Numbered from the stretch's first letter, positions 7,609-16,783 are shown. The stretch: 64,000 nucleotides of DNA from DASSFG01 sp035547915 (GCA_035547915.1 DASZTS010000045.1:62001-126000), one strand, 5' to 3'. Notes: a model not told the origin generated them from the sequence alone. Made by a program: numbers and translations.

Positions 7609-8883
7609 ATGTCACGTGGTAAATCAGGTTTGCGGCGGCGGGGCGCGTTTACGCTTGTGGAGTTGCTCGTCGTGATCAGCATCATCGGTATGCTGATCGC
7701 GCTCCTGTTGCCCGCGGTGCAACAGGCACGCGAGGCGGGTCGGCGGACTACGTGTTTGAACAACATGAAGAACTGCATGTTCGCCGTGCTTAATTACGAG
7801 GGTCAGCGGAAGACGTATCCAGGATATTGCGATACCCTCACCGGGATTCAGTACAGCGGGAGCGGCACTGCCTCGACCAACTACGTGCTTCCGGTGAGTT
7901 GGTTGGTCCAGGTACTTCCCCTGCTGGAAAGGACAGCCGAGTACAACCTGTGGCGAAATGAGTTGCAAACCGGCAACGCGGGCATGCCGTGGCCGCCGCA
8001 AATCTACATGGACATCCTGAACTGCCCGAGCAGTCCACCGACTTTGACCACGGGCAACACGCCGAATGCATACGTGGTGAATAGCGGCATGTTGGACACG
8101 CCCGGCGGAAACAGCGGAACCACGGGGTTGCCCGCCGACTTCGCGGCGAACGGTGTATTTTTCAACAAATTCAATGCGGTCGCCGTAGCCGCCAGTGCTG
8201 GCGGAACCGCGCCAACATTGGCGGATCCGAGCAAGGTTTCTGCTCCCGCGGTCGCTCAGTATTCCGCCGTGCCTCAAGCGATGCTGAGCAACAACGGCGG
8301 TCCGCTGATCAGCATCAACCAGGAATACATTACGACCCACGATGGTTCTTCGCTAACGTTGATGATGTCCGAGAACAACAATGCGGTCAGCGTGGCATAC
8401 ACCGGTGCGGGCACGCTCGGTTGGGGCAGTGCCGGTTTCAGCAACGGCTCGGGATCGTGGGGCAATTTGGCGGCTGGCAGCAATTCCTCGTTGCCCTACG
8501 CGGGACTGGAGCCGACCAACTGCTTCGTATGGTGGCCTGACGCGAACCCGAATTCGCAGATGAAGATCAATGCGCCGTTGACGACTACCGGCTCAACGAC
8601 GATCAACTACCAATACTATTTGCACCCGGCCAGCAATCACCCGACCGCCGTCAATGTGGCTTTCTGCGACGGTCACGCGCGGAATATCAGCCAGGATATC
8701 GACTACCTGATATTTTCTCTGTTGATGACTCCGTACGGCCAGTTGTGCAACACGCCCGGATCGACGGGGATCGATACGAATGGTACGGGCACCTCTTCGT
8801 TCGCATCGACGTATTATCCGAGCGGTGCAAATAACTATACGCTGCTTCGTACAAAGCTGATCGACGATAGCCAGGTACAGTAA
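7609..8883 (+). CDS. DUF1559 prepilin-like protein
   Basis: This 424-aa protein has a type IV prepilin N-terminus: a basic leader ending RRG, then [20 protein letters not shown], with the conserved glutamate five residues after the prepilin peptidase site, and [20 protein letters not shown], the standard DUF1559 signature. The body is an S/T/G/N-rich beta domain, and the planctomycete 'H-x9-DG' end is seen as [18 protein letters not shown]1559 proteins occur in dozens of copies per planctomycete genome; proposed roles are pseudopilins or surface structures, unproven. It is monocistronic, with its own operator-like repeat upstream and an intrinsic terminator downstream. Confidence 0.93.
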   Translation: MSRGKSGLRRRGAFTLVELLVVISIIGMLIALLLPAVQQAREAGRRTTCLNNMKNCMFAVLNYEGQRKTYPGYCDTLTGIQYSGSGTASTNYVLPVSWLVQVLPLLERTAEYNLWRNELQTGNAGMPWPPQIYMDILNCPSSPPTLTTGNTPNAYVVNSGMLDTPGGNSGTTGLPADFAANGVFFNKFNAVAVAASAGGTAPTLADPSKVSAPAVAQYSAVPQAMLSNNGGPLISINQEYITTHDGSSLTLMMSENNNAVSVAYTGAGTLGWGSAGFSNGSGSWGNLAAGSNSSLPYAGLEPTNCFVWWPDANPNSQMKINAPLTTTGSTTINYQYYLHPASNHPTAVNVAFCDGHARNISQDIDYLIFSLLMTPYGQLCNTPGSTGIDTNGTGTSSFASTYYPSGANNYTLLRTKLIDDSQVQ

Positions 8884-8927
8884 GCCGGTTCGACGTTCCG
8901 GCGGGGTTTGAAAGTCTGATCTTCCCG

Positions 8928-8966
8928 TGCCGCACGCTCCTTTCAACGAGCGTGCGGCATTTTTAT
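8928..8966 (+). terminator. intrinsic terminator of the DUF1559 gene
   Basis: TGCCGCACGCTC and GAGCGTGCGGCA form a perfect 12-bp GC-rich stem with an 8-nt loop, followed by TTTTTATTT. It lies 45 bp after the stop. This is the clearest rho-independent terminator in the window. Confidence 0.9.
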
Positions 8967-9065
8967 TTACTTCTGGTCAATCCGCGAGACGGTCGGTGCG
9001 CGCCATCGATGGCGCAGAAGGGGATTCCAGAACGGGGTCGCGGACGCGAGGTCGACGGATGCCGC

Positions 9066-9497
9066 CTACGTCGAGAGCCGCTCGCCATTCAGAGTGAGCA
9101 CCAAGCTGCGCGCCCCGCCGTGGTTGCGGTGCTCGCAGAGGTAGATTCCTTGCCAGGTGCCGAGCGCCAAGCGTCCGGCCGAGACAGGGATCCAAACCGA
9201 ACTGCCCAACAGCGATGATTTGACGTGCGCGGGCATGTCGTCGGGCCCTTCGCAGGTGTGACGATAAGGAAAGCTTTCCGGAGCGATCGCATCGAATACG
9301 CGCTCCAGGTCGTAGGGTACGTCTGGGTCGGCGTTTTCGTTGATCGAGAGCGAGGCTGAAGTGTGCTGAATGAAGACGTGCAACAGTCCGACTCGGTAGT
9401 CGGCGATTTCCGGCAACCCTTCGGTCACTTCGTGCGTAATGAGATGGAACCCCCTGCTTCTGGGCCGGAGTTTCAACGACCGCTGTAGCCAGGCCAA
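9066..9497 (-). CDS. YjbQ / UPF0047 family protein
   Basis: This 143-aa protein matches the YjbQ family (secondary thiamine-phosphate synthase activity in E. coli). Landmarks: GFHLITHEV near the start, LLHVFIQHTSASLSINENAD with the conserved H-T-S-A-S-L motif, FPYRHTCEGPDDMPAHVKSS with two conserved histidines, and GTWQGIYLCEHRNHGG near the end. The best start is a TTG at 9497 with GAGG 7 bp upstream; the frame continues to 9761, but that extension is not conserved-looking and the final length matches the usual 138-140 aa. It lies alone on the minus strand, and its cellular role in this organism is not known. Confidence 0.85.
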   Translation of the reverse strand: MAWLQRSLKLRPRSRGFHLITHEVTEGLPEIADYRVGLLHVFIQHTSASLSINENADPDVPYDLERVFDAIAPESFPYRHTCEGPDDMPAHVKSSLLGSSVWIPVSAGRLALGTWQGIYLCEHRNHGGARSLVLTLNGERLST

Positions 9498-9581
9498 GAT
9501 CAAACCTCGTCGATGTGTAAGTTTTTGTCTTGAAATGCTTGACAATCCGAGATTCCCTGTAAGAATAACATGCTTTAAGTC

Positions 9582-9653
9582 GCGGGTGCCACACCCCGCC
9601 TTGGATCGAATTGCGACGGGTACTTTAGCCGTCGCCGATTTGCGGCACCCTCG
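9582..9653. repeat. nested palindromic intergenic sequence
   Basis: Outer arms GCGGGTGCC and GGCACCC(T)CGC enclose a second stem-loop, GACGG/CCGTC. The whole would fold into a 72-nt two-part hairpin. It lies in the 326-bp gap between YjbQ and the 71-aa gene. A further small stem, CGCC-AAAAA-GGCG, follows near 9669. This resembles the palindromic intergenic repeats common in planctomycetes; only one copy is seen here. Confidence 0.45.
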
Positions 9654-9823
9654 CTTTTGCCCTGGTTCGCCAAAAAGGCGAGGGCGGCATGATTGACCGC
9701 CACGCTCTGCGGACTTGCAAGCATCCGCCTGCCCAGAGTGGAAAATCCGCACGGCTTGCAATTGGCGTCAGTTCGTTCCAGGGAACATTGTAAGTAGGTT
9801 TGTTGTGAGGAGCTATTTGAGCG

Positions 9824-10039
9824 ATGCGTAACGTATTTGATGCGATTCTCGAATTCGGCCACGACGAAGACTTCATTCCGCACGAGACGGAAGAGTTTGT
9901 GCCCACGGAAGCCCCCGCAGGTTCGCAAGAGAAGCTGGAAATGCTGGCTCGACGCGTGCAAGCGGGTGTCCCCTTGTGGCATCCGGATGATCGGGCCGAC
10001 TACAGCGGCTTGACCGGCGCCGTGCGTCCGCGAGAGTAG
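9824..10039 (+). CDS. small acidic conserved hypothetical protein, 71 aa
   Basis: The protein starts MRNVFDAILEFGHDEDFIPH and continues with a run of acidic and proline residues, then QEKLEMLARRVQAGVPLWHP and an Asp-rich end (DDRADYSGLTG). An AGGAG site 12 bp upstream supports the ATG. It is soluble and has no cysteine. Similar short proteins occur across planctomycetes without assigned function (from memory). It stands alone between two hairpin-bearing gaps. Confidence 0.7.
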   Translation: MRNVFDAILEFGHDEDFIPHETEEFVPTEAPAGSQEKLEMLARRVQAGVPLWHPDDRADYSGLTGAVRPRE

Positions 10040-10224
10040 TTTGTCTCGTTGCCCGGTTTTGTACGCCCGTTGTTTCTGACCGTTTTTCGTAACGCCCGCT
10101 CCGCTGACTCGAACGTCAGGCCCGACACTATCCTCTTCGGATCGGCGTCTTCCTGACGTGTGCGTCGCGATCGATGCCGGCCGCCGCCGCTCGACGAAGG
10201 TTTGAGAGGACCGAAAGAACAATC

Positions 10225-10252
10225 GGCAAACTGTGATGCTTTGCAGTTTGCC
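10225..10252 (-). terminator. stem-loop behind the monooxygenase gene
   Basis: GGCAAACTG and CAGTTTGCC form a perfect 9-bp stem with a 10-nt loop, 34 bp past the stop of the minus-strand monooxygenase. A mixed T-rich stretch (GATTGTTCTTTC) follows on that strand. It is a plausible but not textbook terminator. Confidence 0.5.
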
Positions 10253-10286
10253 TGGCTGGGTTCTGTGCGTCTCTCACGCGTCTTTG

Positions 10287-11810
10287 TCATACGGTGGCGG
10301 CCGGCTTTTTTGTTGCGCCGGCGAACGAATAGTTCGCGGCGTCGAATCTCCGCATCAATCGCCGGTATCGCCAGGTGAAGTCGGGCCAGAGGGTGGTATT
10401 GCGGCCCTGGGCGTCGAGATACCAACTGCGGCAACCGCCCGTCATCCAAATGGTGCGTTGCATGCGCTGCTCGAGGTCGGCATTGAATGCCCGACAAGAC
10501 TCGGGGCGAACGTCGAAGGTCGCCCAGCGGCCCTCCATCCACCGCAAACAAGCGGTAACGTAGGCGAGTTGGGCTTCGATCATCACCAACAACGACGTGT
10601 GGCCGATGCCGGTATTCGGCCCGGTCATGAGAAACAGGTTGGGAAAACCGGGCACTGTTGTGCCACGATGGGAGTAGGCGCCCTCGCGCCAGACATCCGC
10701 CAGACTCATCCCTTGGCTGCCGCGCACGCGCTCGGCCAGCGGATTGTCGGTCACGCGGAACCCAGTGCCGAGGATCATCGCGTCGATCTCGCGCTCACGT
10801 CCGTCGGCCGTGAATAACGAGTGAGCGCCAACGCGGGCGATCGGCTCGGTCACCAACTCGACGTTGTCTGCGGCGATCGCCGGATAGAAGTCGTTCGAGA
10901 GGAGTAGACGTTTGCAGCCCGGCTCGTAATCGGGAGTGAGCTTCTCCCGCAGCGCGGGATCGGTAACCTGCCGTTCCAGATGCCGCAGCGCGTGCCGCTT
11001 GATCCACGCCGCGTGACGTGGGTAGCGGGTGAAGATGAGTGCCAGCAATTCATCGGACCAATAGATCGCCCAGCGAATGAGGCGCTGCGCCAAAGGAAAG
11101 CGGCGGTAGAACGCTCGCCGGCCGGCGGAGATCGGTTTCTCCGGGTGCGGTAAGATCCAAGCGGGAGTGCGCTGGAACAGGTAGAGCTGCTGCACCGCGG
11201 GTTGAATCTTGGGGACAAATTGAATGGCCGAAGCACCGGTGCCGATCACTGCCACCCGCTTGCCGGTCAGATCGTAGGTCTCGTCCCATGCGGCCGAATG
11301 GAAGGCGGTGCCGCGAAACGAATCCATCCCCTCGAATCGGGGCCAGGCCGGTTCGCTCAAAGCACCGCAGGCCGAAATCAGAAAGTCGGCCGTCCAACTG
11401 CCGCCCGAGGTCGCAATCCGCCAGACGCGGGCCGTTTCGTCCCACTCGGCCCCCAACAGGTCGTGACGGAAACGAATATGCCGAGCGACGTCAAACCGCC
11501 TGACGACGTTCCGCAGGTACTCCTGGATCTCTCGCTGGGAAGAAAAGGTCGTAGTCCAATTCGGATTCGGCGCGAAGGAGAATGAATACAGGTGCGACGG
11601 AACGTCGCACTTGCAGCCCGGATACGTATTGTCGAGCCAGGTTCCCCCGTAGTCGCCGCGCCGCTCGAAGATGACGAACTCGATGCCTTCTCGTTGCAAG
11701 GCGATGGCCGCCCCGATACCAGAGAACCCGGCACCGACGATCGCCACCCGGGTATGGGCGGGTCGTGCCTCGGCGGTCGGGTCGGTTTCCACAAGATCGA
11801 TCGACGACAT
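10287..11810 (-). CDS. flavin-containing monooxygenase, Baeyer-Villiger type
   Basis: A predicted FAD- and NADPH-dependent monooxygenase of 507 aa. The first Rossmann motif, VAIVGAGFSGIGAAIAL, is followed by FERRGDYGGTWLDNTYPGC, typical of class B enzymes. The BVMO fingerprint FxGxxxHxxxW is present as FRGTAFHSAAW, followed directly by the second (NADPH) motif VAVIGTGASAIQF. FQRTPAWILPHPE and a C-terminal GPNTGIGHTSLLVMIEAQLAY also fit. The start is set at ATG 11810 (MSSIDLVETD), close before the FAD motif; the frame extends to 12011, but that part overlaps a partial repeat copy and reads as non-protein. The substrate (ketone, sulfide or amine) cannot be told. Confidence 0.88.
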   Translation of the reverse strand: MSSIDLVETDPTAEARPAHTRVAIVGAGFSGIGAAIALQREGIEFVIFERRGDYGGTWLDNTYPGCKCDVPSHLYSFSFAPNPNWTTTFSSQREIQEYLRNVVRRFDVARHIRFRHDLLGAEWDETARVWRIATSGGSWTADFLISACGALSEPAWPRFEGMDSFRGTAFHSAAWDETYDLTGKRVAVIGTGASAIQFVPKIQPAVQQLYLFQRTPAWILPHPEKPISAGRRAFYRRFPLAQRLIRWAIYWSDELLALIFTRYPRHAAWIKRHALRHLERQVTDPALREKLTPDYEPGCKRLLLSNDFYPAIAADNVELVTEPIARVGAHSLFTADGREREIDAMILGTGFRVTDNPLAERVRGSQGMSLADVWREGAYSHRGTTVPGFPNLFLMTGPNTGIGHTSLLVMIEAQLAYVTACLRWMEGRWATFDVRPESCRAFNADLEQRMQRTIWMTGGCRSWYLDAQGRNTTLWPDFTWRYRRLMRRFDAANYSFAGATKKPAATV

Positions 11811-11993
11811 CAGGCGCGGGCCAAAAAGCGTATTGGAACGAGGGAATAATAGCGGCCACTGATCGCGGTACCAGACCGCGCGTTGCATACCGGACGACGC
11901 CGTTCGCAGCCGTTGGGTCGGGTAGCCCTTGGTCGGTTCTGCGTACGTAGTATTCAGAATCGCCAAGACGGTTTCTTTTCGGCCGCAAGAAAA

Positions 11994-12036
11994 CCCAAGA
12001 GCGGCTGACAAAAACCCCGCGACCTGGGCAAAGAAG
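11994..12036 (-). repeat. partial inverted copy (F) of the dispersed palindromic element
   Basis: AAGAGCGGCTGACAAAAACC at 11997-12016 equals the reverse complement of the right end of copies B and D with one extra A. After a gap, GGGCAAA follows as in the element's interior. The rest of the element is missing. It is the only copy in the opposite orientation and abuts the tRNA-like segment. Confidence 0.5.
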
Positions 12037-12043
12037 ACCCGCT

Positions 12044-12190
12044 AGAGGCCGTAGCTCAGTCGGTAAAGCAACGGATTGCTAATTCTTCCGGGCCAAGGTA
12101 CGGCGACAAGGCTAATGACGCCATCCGCGGCGAGGTGTAATCATCGAGCTGCATGAAGGTCCGATTCCCAACAACCTTGAGCTATGCAGC
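12044..12190 (+). ncRNA. tRNA-like, structured non-coding segment (degenerate tRNA or unknown RNA)
   Basis: GCCGTAGCTCAGTCGGTAAA at 12049 has the D-arm signature of a tRNA, followed by AGCA and ACGGA-TTGCTAA-TTCTT, an anticodon-arm-like hairpin (4 of 5 pairs) with GCT in the anticodon place, as in a serine tRNA. No matching acceptor 3' strand or CCA follows. Downstream, GGTCCGATTCCC resembles a T-arm but sits inside another structure: GCTGCAT (12148) / ATGCAGC (12184) outside and AAGGT (12156) / ACCTT (12174) inside. The segment lies between the monooxygenase and SRPBCC genes and codes for nothing evident. Confidence 0.35.
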
Positions 12191-12209
12191 CCGTCGGTAA
12201 GCGGGGTCG

Positions 12210-12641
12210 CTAGCCCAAAACGGATTCGAGACCGTTCAAGATCGCCGTCCAGCCCGATTCGGCCCCGGCCGCGAATCGCGGATTGAGATGTTCGTGATCC
12301 AACGTCAGTTCACACCCAGACCCTGAGCGAGCAATGCCGATGACCACTCGCGTCACGTCATTCGAGTATTTCGGGACGAGAAAATCGAATACGAGCCGTT
12401 CTGGCCGAGCAATTTCCAGGTATTCCCCCTTGTGTTCGACGTCTTCGCCGTCACGACGATCCACCAAGCTGAAACTGCCGCCCGGCCGCGCGTCGATTTC
12501 GGCGCGAACCATCGTGTCGGGCCCGGTTGCGAAGAGGAACTTACTGGCCGTGGCGGGATCGAGCCATGCGTCGAAGACCTGCTCCGCTGATGCCTCGAAG
12601 CGGTGCACGACACGGACGGTGACGGTTGGTTGGTCTTTCAT
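12210..12641 (-). CDS. SRPBCC (AHSA1-type) domain protein
   Basis: This 143-aa START-like protein begins with VRVVHRFEASAEQVFDAWLD, the standard opening strand and helix of AHSA1/CalC-type SRPBCC proteins. GPDTMVRAEIDARPGGSFSL and GEYLEIARPERLVFDFLVP follow, and the last helix is SGWTAILNGLESVL. The fold binds hydrophobic ligands in a deep cavity, and members often pair with ArsR-type regulators, but no such partner adjoins. Length is normal. Its stop lies 20 bp from the structured RNA-like segment. Confidence 0.85.
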   Translation of the reverse strand: MKDQPTVTVRVVHRFEASAEQVFDAWLDPATASKFLFATGPDTMVRAEIDARPGGSFSLVDRRDGEDVEHKGEYLEIARPERLVFDFLVPKYSNDVTRVVIGIARSGSGCELTLDHEHLNPRFAAGAESGWTAILNGLESVLG

Positions 12642-12822
12642 AACCTGCCAAGTCTGTCAGGTGAAGGTCTCTGGCGGCACTCCGCACGTGATGTCGGACC
12701 CCAAAGCTAGCGGCTCGGAAAGATGGAGAATCTTCATGGCTAACGACTAGCTTACACCAGCCGTTCAACTAGCTCTATCGCTTCGGGGAACGCCCCTGCC
12801 CCAAGTTGAGAGTGCCGATGCT

Positions 12823-12927
12823 TTAGAGCAACCGACAAAACCGGATCGAGCTTCACAAAATCGGTGTTTCACGGCCAATTTTCGCCCGCGGCGCTCCGGC
12901 GTCCGGGTTTTGTCAGCCGCTCTTAGG
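12823..12927 (+). repeat. dispersed palindromic element, copy B
   Basis: A full copy of 105 bp. The left end, TTAGAGCAACCGACAAAACC, and right end, GGTTTTGTCAGCCGCTCTTA, are imperfect inverted repeats. The central hairpin is AATCGGTG...CGGCCAATTTT, with one changed arm. It lies in the gap before the saccharopine-dehydrogenase-like gene and overlaps the 5' extension of that frame, supporting the internal start at 13051. Confidence 0.8.
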
Positions 12928-13050
12928 GAGACGGACCGGCGACCGGCAATTCAATATGCCAAATGCCAACGGTGCGCCGTAGGTTACAAAGTCATCTGCC
13001 GAATCAGAGCCGCTTGCGTCGGCCGGTGCAAACGACGAAGATCTTGCCGT

Positions 13051-14094
13051 ATGTCGCACCCAGCCTGGATGCTCTACGGAACCAATGGTTATACCGGCCG
13101 GTTGATCGCCCAAGAGGCCGTCTCTCGCGGAATGCGCCCTGTGCTGGCGGGGCGCAGTTCCCGATCAATCGAAGGACTCGCTCACGAGTCCGGTTGCCCG
13201 TATCGCGTGTTCGCGCTGGACGATGCGGATGAGGTCACCCGCCATTTGGATGGGGTTAGCTTGGTGTTGAACTGCGCGGGGCCGTTTTCTAAGACAGCGC
13301 CGCAGTTCATCTCGGCATGTTTGCGGGCGAAGGTACATTACCTCGACATTACGGGGGAGATCGACGTGATCGAGGGCGCGGCCGCTCAAGATGCCCGCGC
13401 ACGCGAGGCTGGCGTCGCCGTTGTGCCCGCTGTCGGTTTCGATGTCGTACCCAGCGACTGCCTGGCCCTCATGCTGGCCGAGCGACTGCCGAACGCCACC
13501 CACCTGATTCTCGCCTTCACGGCGGGCGGGGAGGTAAGCCCTGGGACTGCGAAGACGATGCTCGAGATCATGCCGGGGGGCGGCCGGGCACGCATCGACG
13601 GCCAGATTTGTCGAGTGCCGGCCGATTGGAAAGCGCGAACGGTCCCCTTTCCATCCGGGCCGCGCGAGGCGGTCACGATCCCTTGGGGCGACGTGGCCAG
13701 CGCGTACTATTCGACGGGCATCGCCAACATCGAAACATATTTGGCGGCGTCGCCGGCCATACTCCGCCGCTCGCGATGGTTGCGTCGCTTCGCGCGTGTG
13801 CCATTCCTGCGAGGTCTCGCCCAACGTTGGATCGAGCGATCGATCACCGGCCCCACGCCGCAGCAGCGGGCCGCCGCCCACGCCGAGCTTTGGGGGCAGG
13901 TTTCCGACGCGGATGGCCGCGTCGCCGCCGCGGCCCTGGTAACTGCCGACGGCTACACACTCACCGTGCTCGCGGCGCTAGCGGCCGTGGAACTCGTTCT
14001 TGCCGGCCGAGCCCCGAGCGGTTTTTCCACACCCGCGCGAGCCTTTGGCAAGGAGTTCGTCTTGTCGCTTCCCGGCACACGGCTCGTCGAGTAG
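13051..14094 (+). CDS. saccharopine dehydrogenase-like (trans-acting enoyl reductase family) protein
   Basis: This 347-aa protein starts MSHPAWMLYGTNGYTGRLIA, a Rossmann GxxGxTG motif of the saccharopine dehydrogenase NADP-binding superfamily. LVLNCAGPFSKTAPQFISAC and VHYLDITGEIDVIE match members described as trans-acting enoyl reductases. AVVPAVGFDVVPSDCLALML and GTAKTMLEIMPGGG continue the pattern. The ATG at 13051 is preferred over 12910 because the upstream part overlaps repeat copy B and lacks protein character. No lysine-pathway neighbour is present, so a real saccharopine role is unlikely; the substrate is unknown. It converges on the next gene with a 30-bp gap. Confidence 0.85.
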   Translation: MSHPAWMLYGTNGYTGRLIAQEAVSRGMRPVLAGRSSRSIEGLAHESGCPYRVFALDDADEVTRHLDGVSLVLNCAGPFSKTAPQFISACLRAKVHYLDITGEIDVIEGAAAQDARAREAGVAVVPAVGFDVVPSDCLALMLAERLPNATHLILAFTAGGEVSPGTAKTMLEIMPGGGRARIDGQICRVPADWKARTVPFPSGPREAVTIPWGDVASAYYSTGIANIETYLAASPAILRRSRWLRRFARVPFLRGLAQRWIERSITGPTPQQRAAAHAELWGQVSDADGRVAAAALVTADGYTLTVLAALAAVELVLAGRAPSGFSTPARAFGKEFVLSLPGTRLVE

Positions 14095-14124
14095 CCACAG
14101 CAGACAACACCACGTGCTGAGCCT

Positions 14125-16509
14125 CTACTGCCGCAACGTGCGGGCCTCGACCCCTTCCGGCGACGAGATAATGAGCGCCGCTTGTCCGTTGAGCTGCGCG
14201 ACCGCGACTCCGCCCAGTGCGACACCCGTGTTGAAACGGTCGACGAGCTGACCGTCGGCCGAGAGGATGTGGATCGATCCGTCGGCGCCGGCGATCACCC
14301 ATTCCCCTGCCTTCGACAGCAGTTGGCCCGACGTGACATATTCCAGCGCGCCGTTGGCCGGCACGCCGGTGGGCAACTCGTACTGCCACAGCACTTCTCC
14401 GCCGGCGCTCAAGCCCATGGCCACGTTTTCGCCCGGTTGTACCTCGCCCGCCGCTTTTTTGGGACCGATAACACAAATCTCGCTCGCACCGTCGCCATCG
14501 AGATCGGCAGTGAACACGAGCTGTATGAAACGGCCGTCCGCTGCCAGCGGCTTACGCGAAGTGCCACGTTCGTCGATCGGCACGACGGCACCCTGGGCTG
14601 TGGTAGCCAGCAGCTTGGTGGCATCCGCACCAACCAGCGAGGCCAGCCGCAATACGTTCTCGCATGACTTATTCACCCAGCGCTGTTCGCCGCCGGGCGT
14701 GATGCACCGAACACCGTTCGGTCCCCAAAAGCCGATGGCTATCTCCAACGCACCGTCGCCATCGAGATCGGCCAACTGTACATCGGTGATGCCGGGATGC
14801 GTTCCTTCCTTGGGGTAAGTGAGCACTCGTTTCCAGTGATTGTCGAAGACGAACAACTGCTGGACACCGTTGGCCGAACCGACGAAGTAACGCTGGCCCT
14901 GTGCATCGACGGCCGTACGCAAATAGCTGACGACGGCCTCTTCGGGCTGCTTGGGCAGGTCGAGCTGATGCCGAGCGACGACCTGTCCTTCGGCGTCGAG
15001 TTCGACCACTGTCTGCCAGTTGTCGAGCGCCAGCAGACGTCCCTGCTCTGCACCGTCGACGGCCAAGACGTTGCCGGGCGAAGTCAACTCGCGGCAGGTC
15101 CACAGAACCGACATATCCAGCTTTTCGGGCTTGCTGCGCTCGGCGAGCGAGGCGACCGCCACGGATTCGTTGCTGGCACTGCCCGAAGGCGCCGGCTCGG
15201 CATACTGCCGCAGCGTCTCTTCATACACATTCTCGCCGGCCAGCAGCTTCTCGAGCTTCGGCGGCAACGATTCGGCCAACTCCGGATCGAAGACGTTTTC
15301 GTAATCCTGCACGACGCCGTCGGGGCCGACGATCACCATCGTCGGAAGCGACTCGACCAAAAACGGCTGGCGGGCGGCGACGTTCGGATCGCGAGCGATC
15401 GGCAACGATAACTTGGCCTCGGCGAATTTTTCGCGCACCGCGTCGTCGGTCACCTCGTCATTGTCGACGCTGACAGCCACAAATACGAGCTTGTCGTTGT
15501 CCTTGTAGTGGTCGGCCACGCGCTGCAAGTTGGGCAGGCTCTTCAAGCATGGCTCGCACCAGGTGGCCCAAAAATCGAAGACGACGATCTTGCCGGCCAG
15601 CGATTCGCGCGTTAGCTCGTTGCCGTCGATACCGCGGAATGTGAAGTCGCCGATGCGTTGTCCCAACAGGGGCGGGGGCACCATGAATTGTTGCACAAGC
15701 CGCGAGCCTTCCGGCGCTTCGAACTGAAATGCGGCGGGCTCGATCTTCGCATCGAGCTTCGCCCCGCTGCACTCGACCGTCAGGCTGAGTTCCGTGACCG
15801 GTCCTTCCTTCTCTTCGACCCCCTTACGGAAGTCGTCGGTCGGATACTCGACGCGGCGGAGCACGAAATTCTTCTGATCGATCCAGAAGACAAGCCGTCC
15901 ATCGGGCCGCTTCACCTCGACCCGATAGCAATCTTCGCCGTCGACCTTGTCGGGCGGCAGCAAGACGGGCTTCTCGCCCCCTTCCAAAACCGGCTCGAGG
16001 GCCGCTTCCTCCAGCAACAGCGGCAGGAGCAACGGCGGCCCGGCGGCGCCTCCTTGCGTCAACACCTGGCTGAGCAAAGGATCGGAATCGAAAATGTTCT
16101 GCGGGGTCAGCTTGTCGGGAGCCTGCACGGCCAGCACCTGGCGTCGTACCTCGTCGAGGTTCACCGCGGCGTGCAATTCCTTGCCGTCGCAGACGACCAC
16201 CGATTGATAGACGTGCAGACGCAGTTTGTTGGGCCGCGTGAAGGCGATCGAATAGTCCCAATCTTGGTTGACTTCCTGGTTAGGACCGTCGCCTCGCTTC
16301 TTGAAGTGCAGCCGCACTTGCCCGCTGTCTTGATAACTGTCCGCCTCGTGATACGCGGCCACCATGCGTTCGAGTACCTCGCCGGCCGAGGTCAGGGCGG
16401 GGAGCGCCGGCGTCGATTCCGTGCGACGGCAACCCGGCGAAAGCAAAGCCAACAACAAGGCGGCTGGCAGGAAACCACGGGCGACGCGTCGATTACGGTG
16501 TTGGCACAT
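14125..16509 (-). CDS. lipoprotein with TlpA-like thioredoxin domain and FG-GAP/VCBS repeats
   Basis: This is a 794-aa exported protein. The signal peptide ends LLALLSPGC, a lenient lipobox with the cysteine as the lipid site. Residues about 40-260 resemble outer-membrane lipoprotein-sorting-like domains, with VLERMVAAYHEADSYQDSGQ and FWIDQKNFVLRRVEYPTDD. A thioredoxin domain follows, with FWATWCEPCLKSLPNLQRV, the CxxC of TlpA/ResA proteins. The C-terminal half holds beta-propeller segments with calcium-type DLDGDGALEI and DLDGDGASEI loops. A redox or reporter role at the cell envelope is an inference. ATG 16509 has GAGG 9 bp upstream; an in-frame ATG lies at 16566. Confidence 0.85.
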   Translation of the reverse strand: MCQHRNRRVARGFLPAALLLALLSPGCRRTESTPALPALTSAGEVLERMVAAYHEADSYQDSGQVRLHFKKRGDGPNQEVNQDWDYSIAFTRPNKLRLHVYQSVVVCDGKELHAAVNLDEVRRQVLAVQAPDKLTPQNIFDSDPLLSQVLTQGGAAGPPLLLPLLLEEAALEPVLEGGEKPVLLPPDKVDGEDCYRVEVKRPDGRLVFWIDQKNFVLRRVEYPTDDFRKGVEEKEGPVTELSLTVECSGAKLDAKIEPAAFQFEAPEGSRLVQQFMVPPPLLGQRIGDFTFRGIDGNELTRESLAGKIVVFDFWATWCEPCLKSLPNLQRVADHYKDNDKLVFVAVSVDNDEVTDDAVREKFAEAKLSLPIARDPNVAARQPFLVESLPTMVIVGPDGVVQDYENVFDPELAESLPPKLEKLLAGENVYEETLRQYAEPAPSGSASNESVAVASLAERSKPEKLDMSVLWTCRELTSPGNVLAVDGAEQGRLLALDNWQTVVELDAEGQVVARHQLDLPKQPEEAVVSYLRTAVDAQGQRYFVGSANGVQQLFVFDNHWKRVLTYPKEGTHPGITDVQLADLDGDGALEIAIGFWGPNGVRCITPGGEQRWVNKSCENVLRLASLVGADATKLLATTAQGAVVPIDERGTSRKPLAADGRFIQLVFTADLDGDGASEICVIGPKKAAGEVQPGENVAMGLSAGGEVLWQYELPTGVPANGALEYVTSGQLLSKAGEWVIAGADGSIHILSADGQLVDRFNTGVALGGVAVAQLNGQAALIISSPEGVEARTLRQ

Positions 16510-16658
16510 CGGTCGGACCTCAGCAGGGGCGCTGGTAAGACGGAACTGGTTTTTGCGGGCGGGCATTATGTGTAAATGCCCGTCGCAGGTCTAGTTCGGC
16601 TTCTTGACCGCCCGGTGGGCAGGGATAACATGGTGCGACGGTTTTCGCTTTGGAATAA

Positions 16659-16762
16659 TAAGAGCGATCGACGAAAGCGGATCAGACTTCCGAAAAACCG
16701 GCGTTCACGCCGATTTTTGCCCACGGCGCTCCGGCTGCCGGCGTTTGTGAGTCGCTCTGAGG
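16659..16762 (+). repeat. dispersed palindromic element, copy C
   Basis: A full copy, with ends TAAGAGCGATCGACGAAAGC and GCGTTTGTGAGTCGCTCTGA. The centre, ACCGGCGTTCACGCCGATTTTT, forms a short hairpin with a T-run. It lies in the divergent gap before the LarA-like gene and ends 21 bp before that gene's ATG, so it may affect its promoter or leader. Confidence 0.75.
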
Positions 16763-16783
16763 TAATTTGCGCGGCTTTCCCAA

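Noticed and set aside
12044..12190. A complete functional tRNA-Ser
   Set aside because: No 3' acceptor strand pairs with the 5' end, the T-arm has only about three pairs, and the distance between arms is far too long without a recognised intron.
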